From Thermohalobaculum sp039822785 (GTDB lineage Bacteria; Pseudomonadota; Alphaproteobacteria; Rhodobacterales; Rhodobacteraceae), in NCBI GenBank assembly GCA_039822785.1, contig JBCBMO010000005.1:186001-250000 (forward strand): a stretch of DNA of 64,000 bases, read 5' to 3'. How positions within the stretch are numbered: the stretch's first letter is position 1; each line of letters begins with the position of its first letter. Below the pieces are notes generated by a model. That model did not search any database. It had not been told where the DNA came from and was given only the letters and a program-made list of their open reading frames with translations. Positions 34,732 through 43,435 of this stretch are shown piece after piece. The translations under genes and the position numbers were made by a program.

Positions 34732-35493
34732 ATGATCGATGCCCTCGACCTCTCCGCGCCGGCAGCACTCGGCGTCCTGGCGGCGTTCTTTGCCGGCGGG
34801 CTGATGAAGGGTGGGCTCGGCTTCGGCCTGCCGCTCGTGACGATCTCGATCACGCCGTTCTTCGTGCCGGTCGATCTCGCCATCGCCCTCAACGCTGCCG
34901 TCTTGCCCTTTGTGAACATGCTGCAGGTCTGGCAGGCGGGCACCCTGGGCGAGACCCTGCGGCGCTACTGGCCGCTCATTCTCATGCTCTCGCTGACCAT
35001 GCCGATTGGGGTGCTGCTCGGCCTCGCCGTGAGCGCGGAGGGGCTGACCCTGGCGCTCGGCCTCGCCATCACCGCCTTCACGCTGTTCCAATGGGTTAAC
35101 CCGCGCCTGGTGCTGCCGCAACGGCTGGAGCGGCCGATCGGTGCCGGTGTCGGCGTGGTGGCCGGGATCTGCGGCGGGCTCACCTCGATCAACGGGCCGT
35201 TCTTCGTGCTCTATCTCGTGGGCCTGGGCGTGGAGCGGCGGGTGATGATGTCGGCGCTCGGCGTCTTCTTCCTGCTCACCGGGGTGCTGCTCTCGGGCTC
35301 CTTTGCCGCCGTGGGCCTGCTGGACGGGCCCCGGCTGCTTGCCGCGCTCGCCTGCCTGCTGCCCGCCTTCGCGGGGATGGCCGCGGGCAACCGCCTCGCC
35401 CGGCGCGTGCCGCAGGAAGCCTTTCGCAGGATCGTGCTCAGCGGGCTGCTGCTGCTCGGTCTCAACATCACGCTGCGGGGGCTGACAGGCTAA
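34732..35493 (+). CDS. TauE/SafE (TSUP) family transporter
   Basis: A 253-residue polytopic membrane protein of the sulfite exporter TauE/SafE family. The two half-repeats each open with the family glycine pattern: FFAGGLMKGGLGFGLPLV near residue 20 and GVVAGICGGLTSINGPFFVLYL near residue 140. About eight helices are visible. Family members export sulfite, sulfoacetate or other organic anions; no sulfur genes are nearby to narrow the substrate. No strong ribosome site precedes the ATG. Confidence 0.88.
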   Translation: MIDALDLSAPAALGVLAAFFAGGLMKGGLGFGLPLVTISITPFFVPVDLAIALNAAVLPFVNMLQVWQAGTLGETLRRYWPLILMLSLTMPIGVLLGLAVSAEGLTLALGLAITAFTLFQWVNPRLVLPQRLERPIGAGVGVVAGICGGLTSINGPFFVLYLVGLGVERRVMMSALGVFFLLTGVLLSGSFAAVGLLDGPRLLAALACLLPAFAGMAAGNRLARRVPQEAFRRIVLSGLLLLGLNITLRGLTG

Positions 35494-35501
35494 GGCCCGC
35501 C

Positions 35502-36224
35502 TTAGACCACCGAAACCTCGAGGCGCCCGACGCCCTCCACCGCCGCGACCATGGTCTCACCGCGCTGGATGGGCCCGACGCCCGCGGGCGTACCGGTAAA
35601 GATCAAATCGCCTGGCGCCAGGACGAAGAGGCAGGAGAGATGGGCAATCACCTCCGGCAGGGACCAGATCATGGCCGCCAGATCCCCCGACTGACGACGC
35701 ACACCATCGACATCCAGCGTGATCGCCCCGGCCTTGGGGTGCCCGATGCGCGTCGCCGGCACGATGGGCCCGATCGGGGCAGACTGGGCAAAAGCCTTGC
35801 CTGGCTCCCAGGGCCGTCCAGCCTTCTTCGCCGCGCCCTGCAGGTCGCGCCGGGTCATGTCGAGCCCGACCGCATAACCCCAAACATCGGCGAGCGCGGC
35901 CTCCTCCGAGATCCCCGCGCCGCCCTTTGCCAATGCGGCGACAAGCTCAACCTCAAAATGCACATCGGACGACAGGGGCGGATAGGGAAAGACCCCATCG
36001 GTGACCAGATCGTCCGGGTTCTTCTGAAAGAAAAACGGCGGCTCCCGATCCGGGTCGTGACCCATCTCCCGCGCGTGATCGGCATAGTTTCGCCCGACGC
36101 AGTAGATCCGCCGCACCGCAAATCGCTCGGCCTGGCCCGCTATGGGCAGTGCGACGGGCTGCGGCGGTGGCAGTACGAAGCCGGCCTCGGCCTTCGGCGG
36201 CAGATCGGTTTCAAGATCGGTCAT
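35502..36224 (-). CDS. Fumarylacetoacetate hydrolase (FAH) family protein
   Basis: A cytoplasmic metal-dependent hydrolase/decarboxylase/tautomerase of the FAH superfamily, 240 residues. It shows CVGRNYADHAREMG, PFFFQKNPDDLV, the metal-binding VHFEVELVAAL (Glu-x-Glu) followed by YAVGLDMTRRDLQ (Asp), and the C-terminal LAPGDLIFTGTPAGVGPI. This layout is that of the acylpyruvate hydrolase/oxaloacetate tautomerase group. The exact substrate is uncertain. It is convergent with the TauE/SafE gene (8 bases apart) and divergent from the YHS gene. Confidence 0.9.
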   Translation of the reverse strand: MTDLETDLPPKAEAGFVLPPPQPVALPIAGQAERFAVRRIYCVGRNYADHAREMGHDPDREPPFFFQKNPDDLVTDGVFPYPPLSSDVHFEVELVAALAKGGAGISEEAALADVWGYAVGLDMTRRDLQGAAKKAGRPWEPGKAFAQSAPIGPIVPATRIGHPKAGAITLDVDGVRRQSGDLAAMIWSLPEVIAHLSCLFVLAPGDLIFTGTPAGVGPIQRGETMVAAVEGVGRLEVSVV

Positions 36225-36383
36225 CGGCGTTTCCGGGATGGTTAAGCTCTGGGCCTAGTATCAGGCGGTGGGTGGGGGCGGGCAACCGATCACAACCTGG
36301 TCAACTGGCGGTGAGTGGTCCTGTGAAACGAGCCCGCAGGGCGCATCTGTGATCGCGTGTCCACAAGCATGGAGAACGCCATC

Positions 36384-36878
36384 ATGATGCACCGTCGCAG
36401 CCTGCTGATCGGCAGCACCCTCACCGCCGCCGTCGCCGCAACCGGCGCCGCTCAGGCTGGCGGCCTGTTCGGCCTCTTCGGTGACGATGCGCCCCAGGGC
36501 GCGGTCTATGTCCAGGATGGCGTCGCGATCCGCGGCACCGACCCGGTCGCCTATTTCACCGAAGGTAAGCCGGTCGCCGGCAGCGCCGAGCATGCGCTCA
36601 CCTGGGGCGGCACCACTTGGCACTTCGCCAGCGCCGAGAACCGCGCGAAGTTCGAGGCGGATCCCGCCGCCTTCGCACCCCAATACGGCGGGTATTGCGC
36701 CTGGGCCGTGGCCGAGAAGGGCGAGCTCTTCTCCACCGATCCCAGCGCCTGGGCCATCGTCGACGGCAAGCTCTACCTGAACTACAACGCTTCGATCCAG
36801 GATCGCTGGAACAAGGATATCCCCGGCTTCATCGCCGAGGGCGACCGCCGCTGGCCCGAGATCGTCCAGGGCTCCTAA
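36384..36878 (+). CDS. Exported YHS-domain protein
   Basis: A 164-residue secreted protein. The N-terminus MMHRRSLLIGSTLTAAVAAT ending in AQA is a signal peptide with a twin-arginine-like start. The body is a YHS domain: GVAIRGTDPVAYFTEGKPV, WHFASAENRAKFEADPAAF and YGGYCAWAVAEKG, with a Cys in the metal-binding position of the YHS family. Proteins of this shape occur widely in Rhodobacterales and are thought to handle metal ions in the periplasm; that is inference. The ATG at 36384 has GGAGAA seven bases before it; the frame extends to a GTG at 36357. A strong hairpin follows. Confidence 0.85.
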   Translation: MMHRRSLLIGSTLTAAVAATGAAQAGGLFGLFGDDAPQGAVYVQDGVAIRGTDPVAYFTEGKPVAGSAEHALTWGGTTWHFASAENRAKFEADPAAFAPQYGGYCAWAVAEKGELFSTDPSAWAIVDGKLYLNYNASIQDRWNKDIPGFIAEGDRRWPEIVQGS

Positions 36879-36907
36879 GCACCCGCCCCTCCTGCAAGGC
36901 TAAAGTC

Positions 36908-36937
36908 AGGGCGCCGCGCGATCCACCGCGGCGCCCT
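36908..36937 (+). terminator. Terminator hairpin after the YHS gene
   Basis: AGGGCGCCGCG (36908-36918) and CGCGGCGCCCT (36927-36937) form a perfect 11-bp stem with an 8-base loop, 30 bases after the stop codon. The tail AACGCGTTTCGC has few T residues, so the stem does most of the work. Confidence 0.65.
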
Positions 36938-37154
36938 AACGCGTTTCGCTGCCAACCATCTGAGCAGTTCTGCCGCCTCAACCGCCGCAAATTCACCGTC
37001 AGCCCGTTTTTTGTGCGCCCGCGCGCCCTTGGCGCAGCGTCGCCGCTTGATCCGTTCCTCCACCTGCGGAATGGTCGGTCCCGAGACCTGCGCGGCCTCC
37101 CCAGCGCGGGCCAACCGCTCTTCAAACAGCATACTGCACATTGGGAGACAGGGA

Positions 37155-38759
37155 ATGACCACAACCGTAATCCGCGCCACGCGAGCGCCCCTCCTGGGCC
37201 TTACCGCCCTTGCCCTCGTCCTCGCTGCCCTGCCGGCCGAGGCGAATACCCTGCGTTGGGCCCGCGCCGGCGACAGCCTGACGCTCGACCCGCATGCGCA
37301 GAACGAGGGACCGACCCATACGCTGGCGCATCAAATCTACGAGCCGCTCCTGCATCGTGACATGGCCGGCGAGATCGTGCCGGGCCTCGCCACCGACTGG
37401 GCCCCGACCGACGACCCCACCGTCTGGCGCTTCAACCTGCGCTCGGGCGTCACCTTCCACGGCGGCGAGCCCTTCACCGCCGAGGACGTCGTCTTCTCCA
37501 TCGAGCGCGCGAAGTCGGCGAACAGCCAGATGAAGGAGCTTCTCGCCTCGGTCGTCGAGGTCCGTGCCGTCGGCGATACCGCCGTCGAGTTCGTCACCGA
37601 CGGGCCGAACCCGATCCTGCCCTCGAACCTCACCAACCTGTTCATCATGGACAAGGGCTGGGCCGAGGCGAACGACGCGGTCGAGGTCCAGAACTTCGAC
37701 GCGCAGGAGGAGAACTTCGCCACCCGCAACGCCAACGGCACCGGCGCCTTCATGCTGACCGAGCGGTCGCCCGACGTGAAGACCGTGCTCACGGCCAACC
37801 CGACCTACTGGGGCATCGGCGAGTTCCCGCTCGAGGTCTCCGAGATCGTCTACACCCCGATCCAGAACGCCGCGACGCGCATCTCGGCGCTGCTGTCGGG
37901 TGAGGTCGACTTCATCCAGGACGTGCCGGTGCAGGATCTCGGCCGGGTGGAGGCCACCAGCGGCCTGGTGGTCCGTACCGCGCCGCAGAACCGGGTGATC
38001 TTCTTCGGCATGAACCAGGGCGCCGAGGACATCGCCACCGACAACGTCGACGGCAAGAACCCCTTCGCCGATCCCAAGGTGCGCCAGGCGATGAACGTCG
38101 CCATCAACCGCGACGCTATCCGCCAGGTGGTCATGCGCGGCCAGTCCGCGCCGGCCGGGGTGATCATGCCTCCCTTCGTGAACGGCTGGACCGCCGAGCT
38201 CGACGCCGCCGCCGCCACCAACGTCGACCAGGCCAAGGCGCTGATGGAGGAAGCGGGCTACGGCGATGGCTTCTCGGTCACGCTCAACTGCCCCAACGAC
38301 CGCTACATCAACGACGAGGCGATCTGCCAGGCCATGGTCGGCATGATGGGCCAGATCGGGATCAACGTGGCCCTCGACGCCAAGCCAAAGGCGCAGCACT
38401 TCCCGCTCATCACCCAGGGCGAGACCGACTTCTACATGCTGGGCTGGGGTGTCCCGACCTTCGACAGCGAGTACATCTTCAACTTCCTGATCCACACCCG
38501 GGGCGAGGAGCGCGGTTCCTGGAACGGCACGGGCTACTCCAACACGGATCTCGACGCGAAGATCGTCAGCCTCGCCTCTGAGACCGACCTGGACGTGCGC
38601 AACGCCACGATCGCGGCGATCTGGGAGCAGGTGCAGGCGGATGTCCTCTACCTGCCGGTGCACCACCAGGTGCTGAACTGGGGCATGAAGGAGAACGTCG
38701 TATTCGACGTGCAGCCCGAGGATCAGCCGCACTTCAAGTATCTGACCTACGTGAAGTGA
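37155..38759 (+). CDS. Peptide/nickel-type ABC transporter substrate-binding protein
   Basis: A periplasmic solute-binding protein of the SBP_bac_5 (DppA/OppA) family, 534 residues. A signal peptide of about 30 residues ends in PAEA before NTLRWA. Typical segments are LTLDPHAQNEGPTH, YEPLLHRDM, GLATDWAPTDDPTVWRFNLR, VTFHGGEPFTAEDVVFSI and VRQAMNVAINRDAI. The ATG at 37155 follows GGGAGACAGGGA. It is the first gene of the operon, separated from the permease genes by 173 bases with a strong hairpin, which would allow extra expression of the binding protein. The substrate may be a di/oligopeptide; this cannot be settled by reading. Confidence 0.93.
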   Translation: MTTTVIRATRAPLLGLTALALVLAALPAEANTLRWARAGDSLTLDPHAQNEGPTHTLAHQIYEPLLHRDMAGEIVPGLATDWAPTDDPTVWRFNLRSGVTFHGGEPFTAEDVVFSIERAKSANSQMKELLASVVEVRAVGDTAVEFVTDGPNPILPSNLTNLFIMDKGWAEANDAVEVQNFDAQEENFATRNANGTGAFMLTERSPDVKTVLTANPTYWGIGEFPLEVSEIVYTPIQNAATRISALLSGEVDFIQDVPVQDLGRVEATSGLVVRTAPQNRVIFFGMNQGAEDIATDNVDGKNPFADPKVRQAMNVAINRDAIRQVVMRGQSAPAGVIMPPFVNGWTAELDAAAATNVDQAKALMEEAGYGDGFSVTLNCPNDRYINDEAICQAMVGMMGQIGINVALDAKPKAQHFPLITQGETDFYMLGWGVPTFDSEYIFNFLIHTRGEERGSWNGTGYSNTDLDAKIVSLASETDLDVRNATIAAIWEQVQADVLYLPVHHQVLNWGMKENVVFDVQPEDQPHFKYLTYVK

Positions 38760-38794
38760 GCTGTCCCGCCTTGGCGGCAGCACAGTGACGACCC

Positions 38795-38819
38795 GGCCGT
38801 GGCGGAAACCGCCACGGCC
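38795..38819 (+). terminator. Intercistronic hairpin (attenuator) between binding protein and permeases
   Basis: GGCCGTGGCGG (38795-38805) and CCGCCACGGCC (38809-38819) are perfectly complementary with an AAA loop. It lies 35 bases after the substrate-binding protein stop and 113 bases before the permease start, without a T-run. This is the place where ABC operons often hold an attenuating or RNA-stabilising stem. Confidence 0.65.
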
Positions 38820-38932
38820 TCCCTCCACGGGGGAGACGTGTTACCCTTTCCCCTTGCGATGGCGCCCGACTGCCGATTGGATGGTGCAGCGCCGAAATAA
38901 TCGCGCATAGCCAGCGACGGGGACCCGACCGG

Positions 38933-39913
38933 ATGCTCGCCTACCTCCTGCGACGTGTTTTCCAGTCGATCCTGGTTCTGCTCTTCACCGGGCTGATCGC
39001 CTTCTCGCTTTTCCGCTTCGTCGGCGATCCGGTCGAGAACATGCTCGGCCAGGAGCGTACGCAGGCGGATGTCGTGGAGCTTCGCGAACGCCTGGGCCTG
39101 AACGACCCCTTCATCGTGCAATACGCCAACTTCCTGGGCGGCGCGGTCCAGGGCGAGTTCGGGGTCAGCTTCCGCCAGGGCCGCCCCGTCTCCGACCTGC
39201 TGGTCGAACGCGCCCCCGCGACGCTGGAGCTTGCGGCGGTCTCCGGCCTCTTCGCCATCCTCCTCGGCATCGGGCTGGGGGTGCTGACGGCGATCAATCG
39301 CGGCGGCTGGCTTTCCTCCGGCATCATGACGACCTCGCTGATCGGGGTGTCGCTGCCGACCTTCCTGATCGGGATCCTGCTGATCTACCTCTTCGCGGTG
39401 GAGCTGAAATGGCTGCCCTCTAACGGGCGGGGCGATACGGTCGACCTTGGCTGGTGGACCACTGGGCTGCTGACGGACACGGGGCTCAAGGCGCTGATCC
39501 TGCCGTCGATCACGCTCGGCCTCTATCAGATGACGCTAATCATGCGCCTCGTCCGCTCCGAGATGCTGGAGGTGCTGCGCCAGGACTATATCCGCTTCGC
39601 CCGGGCCCGCGGCCTGCCGGAGCGGGCGGTGAACTTTGGCCATGCGCTCAAGAACACGCTGCTGCCGGTGATCACCATCATCGGGCTGCAGCTTGGCTCG
39701 ATCATCGCCTTCGCGATCATCACCGAGACGGTATTCCAGTGGCCCGGCGTCGGCCTGCTCTTCATCCAGGCCGTGCAGTTCGTCGATATCCCCGTGATGG
39801 CGGCGTATCTGATGATCATCTCGGTGATGTTCGTCGCGATCAATCTGATCGTCGATCTCGTCTACGTCGCCATCGATCCCCGCCTGCGCGTCGATCGCGC
39901 CGGCGCGCATTAG
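38933..39913 (+). CDS. ABC transporter permease, DppB type
   Basis: An inner-membrane subunit of 326 residues with six predicted helices. The N-terminus MLAYLLRRVFQSILVLLFTG is characteristic of DppB/OppB, as are FVGDPVENMLGQE and the periplasmic loop RLGLNDPFIVQYANFL. The ATPase-contacting EAA loop is GLPERAVNFGHALKNTLLPV near residue 240. It is followed after ten bases by the DppC-type permease. Confidence 0.94.
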   Translation: MLAYLLRRVFQSILVLLFTGLIAFSLFRFVGDPVENMLGQERTQADVVELRERLGLNDPFIVQYANFLGGAVQGEFGVSFRQGRPVSDLLVERAPATLELAAVSGLFAILLGIGLGVLTAINRGGWLSSGIMTTSLIGVSLPTFLIGILLIYLFAVELKWLPSNGRGDTVDLGWWTTGLLTDTGLKALILPSITLGLYQMTLIMRLVRSEMLEVLRQDYIRFARARGLPERAVNFGHALKNTLLPVITIIGLQLGSIIAFAIITETVFQWPGVGLLFIQAVQFVDIPVMAAYLMIISVMFVAINLIVDLVYVAIDPRLRVDRAGAH

Positions 39914-39923
39914 GGAGGCCCCC

Positions 39924-40838
39924 ATGTCCGCCCTCGCCCGCGCCTGGGACAGCGATATCGCCTACTCCTTCCGCTCGAGCCCGCTGACCATGGTCGCGGC
40001 CTTGGTGGTGCTGGTGCTCATGGTCGGCGCGCTGCTGGCACCGCTGATCGCGCCCTATGACCCTTTCGATCCGGCGACGCTGAACCTGATGAACGGGTTC
40101 ACCCCGCCGATGGAGCCCAATGCCTTCACCGGCGAGGTCTTCTGGCTGGGAACCGACGGCCAGGGGCGCGACGTCTTCTCGGCCATCCTCTACGGCCTGC
40201 GGATCTCGCTGTTCGTGGGGATCATGGCGGTGCTGCTGGCGGTGGTCATCGGCGTCACGCTGGGGCTGATCGCGGGCTATTTCGGCGGCTGGGCCGACAC
40301 GCTGATCATGCGCCTTGCGGATGTGCAGCTCACCTTCCCCTCGATCCTGGTGGCCATGCTGATCTTTGGCGTGGCCCGTGGGCTGACGCCGCCGGACATG
40401 CGCGACGAGATGGCGATTTGGGTCCTGATCATCTCCATCGGCCTATCGGATTGGGTGCAGTTTGCGCGCGTCGTCCGCTCCACCACCATGGTCGAGCGGC
40501 AAAAGGAATACGTGCAGGCCGCGCGCCTGATCGGCCGCGGCTCGGGCGCGATCATGTTCCGCCACGTGCTGCCCAATGCCCTGTCGCCGGTGCTGGTGAT
40601 CGCCACCATCGGCCTTGCGCTGGCGATCATCGCGGAGGCGACGTTGAGCTTTCTGGGCGTGGGGGCCCCGCCGACCCAGCCCTCGCTCGGCACCCTGATC
40701 CGGGTGGGCCAGGACTTCCTGTTCTCAGGCGAACGCTGGATCCTGTTCTATCCCGCGATGACGCTGCTGGCGCTGGCGCTCTCGGTGAACCTGCTCGGTG
40801 ACTGGCTTCGCACCGCGCTCAACCCGAGGCTCCGCTAA
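39924..40838 (+). CDS. ABC transporter permease, DppC type
   Basis: The second transmembrane subunit, 304 residues. It has the OppC N-terminal helix (TMVAALVVLVLMVGALLAPL), then FWLGTDGQGRDVFSAILYG, which is the DppC/OppC signature, and the EAA loop AARLIGRGSGAIMFRHVLPN. Six helices pair with the DppB-type partner to form the pore. GGAGG precedes the ATG, and it probably shares a transcript with the flanking genes. Confidence 0.94.
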   Translation: MSALARAWDSDIAYSFRSSPLTMVAALVVLVLMVGALLAPLIAPYDPFDPATLNLMNGFTPPMEPNAFTGEVFWLGTDGQGRDVFSAILYGLRISLFVGIMAVLLAVVIGVTLGLIAGYFGGWADTLIMRLADVQLTFPSILVAMLIFGVARGLTPPDMRDEMAIWVLIISIGLSDWVQFARVVRSTTMVERQKEYVQAARLIGRGSGAIMFRHVLPNALSPVLVIATIGLALAIIAEATLSFLGVGAPPTQPSLGTLIRVGQDFLFSGERWILFYPAMTLLALALSVNLLGDWLRTALNPRLR

Positions 40839-40873
40839 GCGCCGTGAATGAGCCCTGTCAGAAAGGTCCTTGG

Positions 40874-41365
40874 ATGCGGTTCCTATCGGCTATCCTCTTC
40901 TGTCTTCTGCTGCCCGCGATGGTTGCGGCGCAGGACACCACTGCCAACGTCGACCCCGACCGCGCTGAGCGTTTGGTGGCGGCGCAGCGCTATATCGACA
41001 ACCCGGTGCAGCAGCAGGTGATGTCTCAGATCCTCTCGCCCGAGACCTTCGTGGCGCAGCTGGGAGCGATGGTCCAACAGGTGCCGCCGGAAACGCAGAC
41101 CGAGATCGTCGCCATGATCACCGAGGAGATGACGGCCTTCCGCCCGGTGATGGAGGCCGCAATGGTCGAGACCGCGGCGGATGTCTTCACGCTGGAGGAG
41201 TTGGAGGCGCTGGACACCTTCATGCGCTCCGAGGTCGGGAGCAGCGCCATGGCCAAGACCCAACCCTTCATGCTGCAGACCATGGCCCGTCTGGGGCCCG
41301 ACCTGCAGCAGATGCAGGCCAACCTGATCGCGCGACTCCTTCAGGTTGCGCCGCAGGGCCAGTGA
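40874..41365 (+). CDS. Secreted DUF2059-like protein inside the ABC operon
   Basis: A 163-residue exported protein. The signal peptide is MRFLSAILFCLLLPAMVAAQ. The mature part is helical and rich in Gln, Met and Glu; MVETAADVFTLEELEALDTFMR followed by EVGSSAMAKTQPFMLQTM resembles the DUF2059 pattern (a C-terminal helix pair seen in many proteobacterial periplasmic proteins of unknown function). The ATG at 40874 with AAAGG upstream is preferred over the GTG at 40844. Its stop overlaps the start of the first ATPase (TGATG), so it is firmly inside the transporter operon. Function is unknown. Confidence 0.78.
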   Translation: MRFLSAILFCLLLPAMVAAQDTTANVDPDRAERLVAAQRYIDNPVQQQVMSQILSPETFVAQLGAMVQQVPPETQTEIVAMITEEMTAFRPVMEAAMVETAADVFTLEELEALDTFMRSEVGSSAMAKTQPFMLQTMARLGPDLQQMQANLIARLLQVAPQGQ

Positions 41366-42360
41366 TGGCGACGCCCGTTCTCGAAGTGCGCGACTTGGTG
41401 GTCGAGATCCCGACACGGCGCGGGGTGCTGCGGCCGGTCGATCGGGTCTCGTTCTCCATCGCCGCGGGAGAGACCCTGGGCGTCGTGGGCGAGAGCGGGG
41501 CCGGCAAGTCGATGATGGGCTCGGCGGTGATCGGCCTCTTGAGCCGGCCAACCCATATCGCCGGCGGCGAGGTCCTGCTGAAGGGCGAGCGCATCGACAA
41601 CCTGGGCCGCGCCGCCATGCGGCGGGTGCGCGGCAAACGCATCGGCATGGTCTTCCAGGACCCGCTCACCTCGCTCAACCCGCTGCTGCGCGTCGGCGAC
41701 CAGCTGGTGGAGACCATCCGCACCCACCTGCCCGTCACCCGGGCAGAGGCGGAGCAGCGCGCGCTGAACGCCCTGCTCGAGGTCGGCATTCCCGCGGCGG
41801 AGGAACGCATCGGCTCTTACCCCCATGAGTTCTCGGGCGGCATGCGTCAGCGCGTGGTGATCGCCCTCGCGCTCTGCGCCGAGCCTGAGTTCGTGATCGC
41901 CGACGAGCCCACCACTGCGCTCGACGTAAGCGTGCAGGCGCAGATCATCGCGCTGTTACGCAGGCTGTGCCGGGAGCGGGGGACGGCGGTGATGCTGATC
42001 ACCCATGATATGGGCGTGATCGCCGAGGCGGCGGACCGGGTCGCGGTGCTCTATGCTGGGCGGCTGGCGGAGATCGGGCCGGTGGCGGAGATCGTGCAAC
42101 GCCCCCAGCATCCCTACACCGAGGGACTGATGGCCTCGACCCCTATGGCGACCGCGCCCGGGCAGCGGTTGAACCAGATCCCAGGCGCGATGCCGCGGCT
42201 CGACGCGATCCCATCCGGCTGCGCCTTTCATCCTCGCTGTCCGATCGGGGAGGCGGGGTGCATGATCGGTGAGACGCCGAGCGTCGCGACCTGCGGCGGG
42301 CGCGCCGCCTGCCAAGTTCGCGCGCGGGAGCGCGATCTTTCTGCGATGGGGATCCAATGA
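41365..42360 (+). CDS. ABC transporter ATP-binding protein, DppD type
   Basis: One of the two ATPases of the transporter, 331 residues. Walker A is GESGAGKS near residue 45, the Q-loop MVFQDPLTSLNP, signature FSGGMRQRVVIALAL, Walker B FVIADEPTTALD, and H-loop LITHD. The C-terminal oligo/dipeptide domain has CAFHPRCPIGEAGCMIGE and a later Cys, the four-cysteine cluster found in this subfamily. The ATG at 41365 shares a base with the stop of the DUF2059-like gene and the stop overlaps the next ATPase by four bases. Confidence 0.95.
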   Translation: MATPVLEVRDLVVEIPTRRGVLRPVDRVSFSIAAGETLGVVGESGAGKSMMGSAVIGLLSRPTHIAGGEVLLKGERIDNLGRAAMRRVRGKRIGMVFQDPLTSLNPLLRVGDQLVETIRTHLPVTRAEAEQRALNALLEVGIPAAEERIGSYPHEFSGGMRQRVVIALALCAEPEFVIADEPTTALDVSVQAQIIALLRRLCRERGTAVMLITHDMGVIAEAADRVAVLYAGRLAEIGPVAEIVQRPQHPYTEGLMASTPMATAPGQRLNQIPGAMPRLDAIPSGCAFHPRCPIGEAGCMIGETPSVATCGGRAACQVRARERDLSAMGIQ

Positions 42361-43391
42361 CCGTCACCACGGCCGACACTGCCGGGCCCCTCGCCACCGC
42401 GCCCGAGGGCGAGCGCCCGCTGGTCGCGGTAACCGGGCTGATCCGGCGCTTCGATGTCTCCAAGCCCTGGCTCAACCGGATGATCGAGGGGCGTGGCCGC
42501 GCGACGCTCACCGCGGTTTCGGATGTGAATTTCGCGATCCCCGAACGCAGCGTCTATGCGCTGGTGGGCGAGAGCGGGTCGGGCAAGTCGACCATCGGCA
42601 AGATCGCGGTGGGTCTGCTCGCACCTTCGGAGGGTACGGTGGCGATCGATGGCATCGACCTGCACCGCGAGGCGAGCACGGCGGAGCGGCGCCGCGTCCG
42701 GGCCGAGATCCAGATGGTCTTTCAGGACCCCTATGCCTCGCTCAACCCCCGCTGGCGCGTGGGCGACATCATCGAGGAGCCGCGTCGCGCGCTAGGCCCC
42801 CGTGCCGGCTCGAAGAGTGCCGGCGACCTGCTGGAGGCGGTCGGGCTATCGGCGCGGGACGCGGAGAAGTATCCGCATGAGTTCTCCGGCGGGCAGCGCC
42901 AGCGGATCTGCGTCGCCCGCGCGCTCGCCTCGGGGCCGCGGTTCATCGTCTGCGACGAGCCCACCTCGGCCCTCGATGTGAGCGTCCAGGCGCAGGTGTT
43001 GAACCTGATGAAGGATCTGCAGGCGGACCTGGGGCTCACTTATCTCTTCATCAGCCACGACCTGAGCGTGGTGCGCTATATGGCGGATACCATCGGGGTC
43101 CTGTACCTGGGCGGGCTGGTGGAGCAGGCCCCGCGCGATACGCTGTTTGCGGCGCCGCGCCATCCCTATACGCGCATGCTGCTGGAGGCGGCGCCACGTC
43201 TCGATGCCTTTGGGCGCGAGGTGCCGCCGCCCAAGGGCGAAATTCCCGACCCGATCAACCCGCCCACGGGCTGTCCCTTCCACCCGCGATGCCCCTTGGT
43301 ACAGGAGCGATGCCGGATCGAGCGGCCCGTCCAGCGCGCCGTGGGCGAAACCCGCGTCGCCTGTCACGCGGTGGAGGAAGGCCGCGGCTGA
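42357..43391 (+). CDS. ABC transporter ATP-binding protein, DppF type
   Basis: The second ATPase, 344 residues. A long N-terminal stretch (ALVAVTGLIRRF and the SKPWLNRMIEGRG insert) is typical of DppF/OppF. Walker A is GESGSGKS, the Q-loop MVFQDPYASLNP, signature FSGGQRQRICVARAL, Walker B FIVCDEPTSALD, H-loop FISHD. The C-terminus has CPFHPRCPLVQERC plus a late Cys. A 7-bp inverted repeat GCCGCGG/CCGCGGC (43381-43398) spans the stop codon and may end the operon, which meets the convergent EAL gene. Confidence 0.95.
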   Translation: MTVTTADTAGPLATAPEGERPLVAVTGLIRRFDVSKPWLNRMIEGRGRATLTAVSDVNFAIPERSVYALVGESGSGKSTIGKIAVGLLAPSEGTVAIDGIDLHREASTAERRRVRAEIQMVFQDPYASLNPRWRVGDIIEEPRRALGPRAGSKSAGDLLEAVGLSARDAEKYPHEFSGGQRQRICVARALASGPRFIVCDEPTSALDVSVQAQVLNLMKDLQADLGLTYLFISHDLSVVRYMADTIGVLYLGGLVEQAPRDTLFAAPRHPYTRMLLEAAPRLDAFGREVPPPKGEIPDPINPPTGCPFHPRCPLVQERCRIERPVQRAVGETRVACHAVEEGRG

Positions 43392-43435
43392 CCGCGGCGC
43401 TGCAGCAGGGATCGGTCGCGATCAGCCGGTGGCCG

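Noticed and set aside
37122..38828. 568-codon minus-strand frame
   Set aside because: Antisense shadow of the peptide-binding protein, rich in His/Asp/Arg/Gly.
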